Positions 60,328 through 64,000 of a DNA stretch of 64,000 bases are shown here, in pieces. The DNA lies in assembly GCF_003985125.1 (NCBI RefSeq), contig NZ_ML133577.1, positions 1 through 64,000 on the forward strand, in the 5' to 3' direction. Made by a program: the position numbers and the translations under genes. The stretch is from Rhizobium phaseoli (GTDB lineage: Bacteria; Pseudomonadota; Alphaproteobacteria; Rhizobiales; Rhizobiaceae). The notes beneath the pieces were generated by a model. That model saw only the letters and a list, made by a program, of their open reading frames with translations. It did no database searches and had not been told where the DNA came from. Numbering within the stretch: position 1 is the stretch's first letter; every line of letters starts with the position of its first letter.

Positions 60328-61467
60328 TTATCTCGTTCTGAAAGCGTTGACGATGGGCAGCCGCATGGCGCTGAAAGCCGGCAGCAACCCGGTCAGCAGG
60401 CCGAGCCCGGCGATGATGGCGGCGGATTTCAGCAGCACCGCCGGACTGAAGACGAGGCCGAAAGCCGGCCCGATCAGGTACGTCGCGAGCTTGGCAAGCG
60501 CGAGCCCGCAGGCGCCGCCGACGGCGAAGATGAATAGCGTCTCGCCGAGGATCAGCGCCACGATCCGCCCGCCCGAAAATCCGAGCACTTTCATGACGCC
60601 GATTTCGAAGCGACGTTCTCTCAGCGCAAAGAGCATGGTGTTCACAGCGATCATCAGGATCGTCACGAAGGCGGCGCCGACGACGAGGCCGACGATCAGG
60701 CCGATATCGGCGAACTGCCGGAGGAACGCCTCGAGGAACTGCTTCTCCGATCGGGTGCGCGTCTCAGCCGCCGAATTGGCGAAGAGCGCATCGATGCGCG
60801 CCGCCAGCACGGCTGGCGAAATGCCCTGGCGCGGACGCACCACGAAGGCATCGACCGTATCCCTGTCGCGGGCGCGCGCCGCATTGATTGCATCGTAGCG
60901 GGCGATGATGAAATAGGTGTCGGTGCTGGCATCGGCGCCCTGGAAGATACCCGCGATCGTAAAGCTCCAGTTGCGGCTGCCGTCGGCCCTGATCATCTGG
61001 CTGGTGATGCCGATGCGCTGGCCGACAGACCAGCCCTGCGCATCAGCCAGCGCCCGGCCGACCAGCACCCGGTCGTCGCCCTCCACGAGCGCCGCGATCA
61101 GATCGGGCGTCAACCCGAGCTCCTTGCCATTGGCGGCGGCGATCGCCTGCGGATCGACGGCGCTGACGGCCACCACATTCTTCTCGACATCGACGAACCC
61201 GCGCATGCGCGCGATATAGGCGACGGCAGCGACATGGGGCTCGGCGGCGATCCGGCTCAGATAGGCAAGCGGCAGCGGCAGGCCGCGGCCCGATTTGTTG
61301 AAGACGCCGAGCAGATTGTCGCTGGCGCCCGCCGCCCCCTGGCTGCCGGCAACGAAGCTCGCGGTCAGCCCGTAGATCAGAAAGGCGATGCCGACCGAAA
61401 GCATCAACAGGATGGCGCGCAGCCGCTTGCGCCAGGCATTGCGCCGCATCAGCTGGAAGAAGGTCAT
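60328..61467 (-). CDS. ABC transporter permease, MacB/FtsX-like (first permease)
   Basis: The 379-residue protein has an N-terminal TM segment (RLRAILLMLSVGIAFLIYGL), a periplasmic domain, and C-terminal TM helices around FADIGLIVGLVVGAAFVTIL and ERRFEIGVMKVLGFSGGRIVALILGETL, the MacB-type core. It overlaps the ATPase gene's end by 4 bp. Together with the second permease, ATPase and membrane-fusion protein it forms a type I-like or MacAB-like exporter or lipoprotein-type system; substrate unknown. Confidence 0.9.
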   Translation of the reverse strand: MTFFQLMRRNAWRKRLRAILLMLSVGIAFLIYGLTASFVAGSQGAAGASDNLLGVFNKSGRGLPLPLAYLSRIAAEPHVAAVAYIARMRGFVDVEKNVVAVSAVDPQAIAAANGKELGLTPDLIAALVEGDDRVLVGRALADAQGWSVGQRIGITSQMIRADGSRNWSFTIAGIFQGADASTDTYFIIARYDAINAARARDRDTVDAFVVRPRQGISPAVLAARIDALFANSAAETRTRSEKQFLEAFLRQFADIGLIVGLVVGAAFVTILMIAVNTMLFALRERRFEIGVMKVLGFSGGRIVALILGETLFIFAVGGACGLALAKLATYLIGPAFGLVFSPAVLLKSAAIIAGLGLLTGLLPAFSAMRLPIVNAFRTR

Positions 61468-62161
61468 CGGCCCCGCCCCTCGGTGAATTCGCCCTTGTTG
61501 AGCGTTAGCGTGCGCCGGGCAAAGGCAGCGGCCTCGGGATCATGCGTGACCATAACGATGGTCTTGCCGAGCTCGCGGTTGAGGAAGCCGAGCATTTCGA
61601 GAATGTCATTCGCCGATTTCCGGTCGAGATCGCCGGTCGGTTCGTCGCACAGAAGAAGATCGGGATCGCCGACGATGGCGCGCGCGATGCCCACCCGCTG
61701 CTGTTGCCCGCCCGACATGCTCGAGGGAAACTGCCGCTGCCGCCCGGAAAGCCCGACGAGATCCATGACCGTATCGACGCGCGCCCGCCGCTGCCTCCGT
61801 CCCAGCGGCTTCAAAGCAGAGGCAGCTCGATATTCTCTGCCGCATTCAGCATCGGCAGCAGATTGTAGAACTGGAAGACGATCCCCATCCCATGCGCCCG
61901 CCAGGCCGCCCTGGCGCCCTCGCCCATCTGCTCGAGACGGCTGCGCCCGATCCGGATTTCGCCCGCGTCGGGACTGTCGATGCCGCCGAGCATATTCAGC
62001 AGCGTCGATTTTCCGGAACCCGACGGCCCCATGACCGCGACGAAGTCGCCGCGCGGCATGGCAAGATCGAGGCCGGAAAAGATCGGGATGATCTCCGTCC
62101 CGATCCTGAATGCCTTTTTGACGCCGGCGAGCGCGATGAAGGGATCTTGCGTGTCGGTCAT
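61464..62161 (-). pseudogene. ABC transporter ATPase gene (LolD/MacB-like) with frameshift
   Basis: From ATG at 62161 the frame reads MTDTQDPFIALAGVKKAFRI with Walker A MGPSGSGKSTLLN and breaks after AENIELPLL at about 61813. The rest, in another frame, carries LKPLGRRQRRARVDTV, signature SMSGGQQQRVGIARAIV and Walker B LLLCDEPTGDLDRKSA to 61464. The length is 698 nt, one short of 233 codons; adding one T to the TTT run (AAA at 61813-61815 on the plus strand) restores it. If real, the transporter is inactive. Confidence 0.85.
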
Positions 62162-62214
62162 TGTTTTTCTCCTTGGTGATGAATGTCACGTCGTAGGGGC
62201 CGCGCCGCCCGCGT

Positions 62215-62250
62215 ACTTCGAGGCCCTGCGGGGCCTCAGGATGAGGCGGA
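62215..62250. repeat. CCTCATCCTGAGG-family repeat, copy 4
   Basis: cttcgaggccctgcggggcctcaggatgaggcg, in the spacer between the membrane-fusion protein stop and the ATPase start. Confidence 0.75.
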
Positions 62251-62285
62251 GAGACCGATCGCCCAGCCACACGGCACACCGATCG

Positions 62286-62341
62286 GCCCTCATCCTGAGG
62301 TGCGTAGGCCAACGGCCGGAGCCTCGAAGGACGGGGGCGGG
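62286..62341. repeat. CCTCATCCTGAGG-family repeat, copy 5, encoding the end of a protein
   Basis: ccctcatcctgaggtgcg then cggagcctcgaaggacgggggcggg. On the minus strand it supplies the last codons and TGA stop of the membrane-fusion protein gene. Confidence 0.75.
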
Positions 62342-63462
62342 TGATGAGCGCCCGCGCTCCCCTCGCCCACCACAAGCCGGATGCGCGCCGCCATCGCAGG
62401 CCGTATGCCGGAGGGCGGCGACGTGAACGACAGGCGCAGCGTCGCCGTCCCCTTCTCCCGGGAAATGACGGGCGCGATCTTCGCCACTTCGACCGCGAAA
62501 GGCTGATCGGGAAAACCGTCGAGCACCGCTTCGCCTGCGAGACCCGGCCGCATCAGCGCGATATTGGTCTCGGCCACATCCGCATCGATGACTAGGCTTG
62601 CCGTATCGGCAATCGCAAGCAGGCTTTCATTCTCCCGCACGCTGTCTTCGCGCGACAGCACGGTGTCGCCGACATGCGCATCAAGCCGCGTCACGGTGCC
62701 CGAAATCGGCGCGGTCAGGACAAGCGCCTCGACCTGTTCGCGCGCCCTGTCGATATCGAGCCTGGCCTTTTCGAGATCCTGCCGGGCCTGCTCCGCGCCA
62801 TTCTCGGCCGTGTCGAAAGCGGTTTTCGCCTCTTCCAGCGCCTGCGCGGACATTGCATCGCGCCCGGCAAGCCGCTCGATGCGCGTGAGCGAAGACCGCG
62901 CCTGCGCAAGCGCTATGTTCCTCGCCGCAAGCACCAATTCCGCCGCTCGCCATGATATCTCCGCGCCGCGAAGCGCAAACCGGGCGCCCGCATCGTCGAG
63001 CCGCACCAGCACCTGCCCCACCGCGACCTTGTCGCCCCCTTCGACTTCGACGGCGACAATCCGGCCCTCATATTTGGAAAAGACGACGGCGGTGTCGGGC
63101 GCCACGACATAGCCGGAGCCGGTAACCTCACGGGTCGGCAAGGCCGTGCGGTTCGCGCCATCATCGACCGGAGTCCGCCTTCCCTCGACAGCGGCACCGC
63201 GTCCCGCCGGCGCCGCCGCTTCATGAGCAGCTATCGCAAGCTGGCCACCCGCAATTACTGCGTCGATACGTTCCATCGTCGGAGCTCCATAAAAAGGAAC
63301 CAGCGCCAGCGATGCCGCCACAGCAAGGAGGAGCATTGCCCCAGGGATGATGCGCCGCCGGGGAAGAGCCTCCGGCAACTCTGTCTTGAAGGCCGCCGGC
63401 TCGATCGAAAGCGATCTCAGTTTGGTGGCAAGGTCTCGGTCGTGTTCTGATATCGTGTTCAT
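62290..63462 (-). CDS. Membrane-fusion (HlyD/MacA-like) adaptor protein
   Basis: The 390-residue protein has a short cytoplasmic N-terminus, one TM helix (about residues 38-57, IIPGAMLLLAVAASLALVPF), lipoyl/barrel-sandwich strands (GYVVAPDTAVVFSKYEGRIV, EGGDKVAVGQVLVRLDD), a coiled-coil hairpin (about 160-235, with ALEEAKTAFDTAENGAEQAR), and APISGTVTRLDAHVGDTVL. It links the inner-membrane ABC to an outer-membrane channel in tripartite exporters. ATG at 63462 is chosen because the TM domain follows. The last 16 residues are coded by an intergenic repeat. Confidence 0.92.
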   Translation of the reverse strand: MNTISEHDRDLATKLRSLSIEPAAFKTELPEALPRRRIIPGAMLLLAVAASLALVPFYGAPTMERIDAVIAGGQLAIAAHEAAAPAGRGAAVEGRRTPVDDGANRTALPTREVTGSGYVVAPDTAVVFSKYEGRIVAVEVEGGDKVAVGQVLVRLDDAGARFALRGAEISWRAAELVLAARNIALAQARSSLTRIERLAGRDAMSAQALEEAKTAFDTAENGAEQARQDLEKARLDIDRAREQVEALVLTAPISGTVTRLDAHVGDTVLSREDSVRENESLLAIADTASLVIDADVAETNIALMRPGLAGEAVLDGFPDQPFAVEVAKIAPVISREKGTATLRLSFTSPPSGIRPAMAARIRLVVGEGSAGAHHPPPSFEAPAVGLRTSG

Positions 63463-63552
63463 GCCGCCAAACATCGCCGACCCGGCAGAAATCGCGCCCT
63501 CGAACGCGATCCGAAACGTCCTCGATCGCGATTGTGTACCCTGCAGTGGCCG

Positions 63553-63597
63553 GCCTCGTCCTTCGAGGCCCCCGCGGGGCACCTCAGGATGAGGGCG
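63553..63597. repeat. CCTCATCCTGAGG-family repeat, copy 6
   Basis: ggcctcgtccttcgagg, then cccgcgggg, then cacctcaggatgagggcg, arranged as a hairpin with a GC-rich inner stem. Confidence 0.75.
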
Positions 63598-63760
63598 GAG
63601 GCAGGTTGCGGCTTATGTCAGTGGAGAACGCGGGCGCCCTGCCACCGAGAGCCAAGCCGCAGCGCGCAACAATTAGCCCTATGGTGAGCAGGCCCGCCAG
63701 GCCGCCGCGAGGGCGGGTGGCCTGCCCATACGTCGAAGCGCTGGTGGCCGCTCGGTCTCT

Positions 63761-63806
63761 CCGCCCTCATCCCGAGGCGCCCCGCCTGGGGCCTCGAAGG
63801 ACGATG
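63761..63806. repeat. CCTCATCCTGAGG-family repeat, copy 7
   Basis: gccctcatcccgaggcgcc, then ccgcctggggcctcgaaggacgatgg; inverted relative to copy 6. Confidence 0.7.
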
Positions 63807-63860
63807 GTCGGCCACCGTGTCCGCTCCGACAATGGACAAGGCTTAAAGCGCGTAGCCACC

Positions 63861-63909
63861 CGCCCTCGTGGTTCGAGACGGCCCTACGGGCCTCCTCACC
63901 ATGAGGGCT
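63861..63909. repeat. CCTCATCCTGAGG-family repeat, copy 8 (divergent)
   Basis: cgccctcgtggttcgagacgg, then ccctacggg, then cctcctcaccatgagggctgat. Several positions differ but paired bases change together (cgtggttcga / tcaccatgag). Confidence 0.65.
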
Positions 63910-64000
63910 GATCGTCGTGCCGGGCGGCAGGTGAGATGAAAGCGCGGAGAGGGCGCGGCGCGGCGGCACTTATGAGATCAGCCTGAATATCCCCTACCCC

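Larger units (their letters stand above)
63463..64000. other. 538-bp region to the window edge, repeat-rich
   Basis: No gene with recognisable product. It contains three copies of the CCTCATCCTGAGG-family repeat (63553-63597, 63761-63806, 63861-63909), listed separately. The promoter of the exporter operon should lie near 63463-63560. Confidence 0.6.

Noticed and set aside
1..64000. tRNA or rRNA genes
   Set aside because: No cloverleaf-like or rRNA sequence was recognised by reading; a dedicated search would be needed to exclude them.

Overview
The window looks like chromosomal (or chromid-like) DNA of a Rhizobium, probably of the leguminosarum/etli/phaseoli clade. This is inferred from high GC with GC-ending codons, UvrB with long N- and C-terminal extensions, a BA14K-family protein, a GTTC-N7-GTTC (alphaproteobacterial LexA) box, and many copies of intergenic palindromes of the RIME type and of a second family (CCTCATCCTGAGG...CCTCGAAGGACGAGG). 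No rRNA, tRNA, CRISPR array or prophage was seen.

Layout. 1-240: tail of an IS110-type transposase. 0.3-11 kb: lipoprotein, uvrB, an Imm26-like gene with an early amber codon, a GNAT enzyme, a SOS-associated peptidase (SRAP) behind a LexA box, a cold-shock gene, dusA and a DegP-like protease without signal peptide. 11.5-23 kb: chloroperoxidase-type hydrolase, Gly-rich secreted protein, BA14K protein, OmpR/histidine-kinase pair, HxlR regulator with a DHFR-like protein, Met-rich periplasmic protein and adenylate cyclase. 23.1-25 kb: a 352-bp multi-hairpin element with 32-bp perfect terminal inverted repeats beside a complete IS110-family element. 25-31 kb: three regulator/enzyme pairs (TetR/O-methyltransferase, HxlR/NmrA-like, Lrp/argG). 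33-46 kb: phosphodiester glycosidase, Coq7 overlapping an ABC exporter, VOC protein, dapB, AraC/PhyH-type dioxygenase, and three genes broken by single-base shifts (GFA, ornithine cyclodeaminase, PLP decarboxylase). 46-52 kb: NlpC/P60-like secreted protein, CPA1 antiporter, kup, intradiol dioxygenase. 52-55.5 kb: tandem paralogues of a parallel beta-helix protein, the second with a cadherin/VCBS-like C-terminus, possibly type I secreted. 55.8-58.8 kb: a compact divergent module. 59-63.5 kb: a MacAB/DevBCA-like ABC transporter operon whose ATPase gene is frameshifted.

The best candidate for an undescribed system is the module at 55.8-58.8 kb. A hemerythrin-like HHE protein and a 68-residue four-cysteine protein are divergent from two flavin/heme split-barrel (PNPOx-like) proteins. 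The second of these is a PNPOx-GAF-winged-helix fusion that looks like a one-component regulator. The 157-bp promoter region between them carries two near-identical 19-bp sites, each with two CCTAA-type half-sites 11 bp apart, which is how OmpR-type winged helices often bind. The inference is a redox-, oxygen- or NO-responsive switch.

Repeats have moved into coding sequence. A RIME-like element lies in frame inside the UvrB tail, and the last codons and stops of an ABC membrane-fusion protein and of the cyclodeaminase gene come from the CCTCATCCTGAGG repeat. Three of the four frameshifts can be explained as one base lost from a short homopolymer run, so read error should be excluded before calling them pseudogenes.
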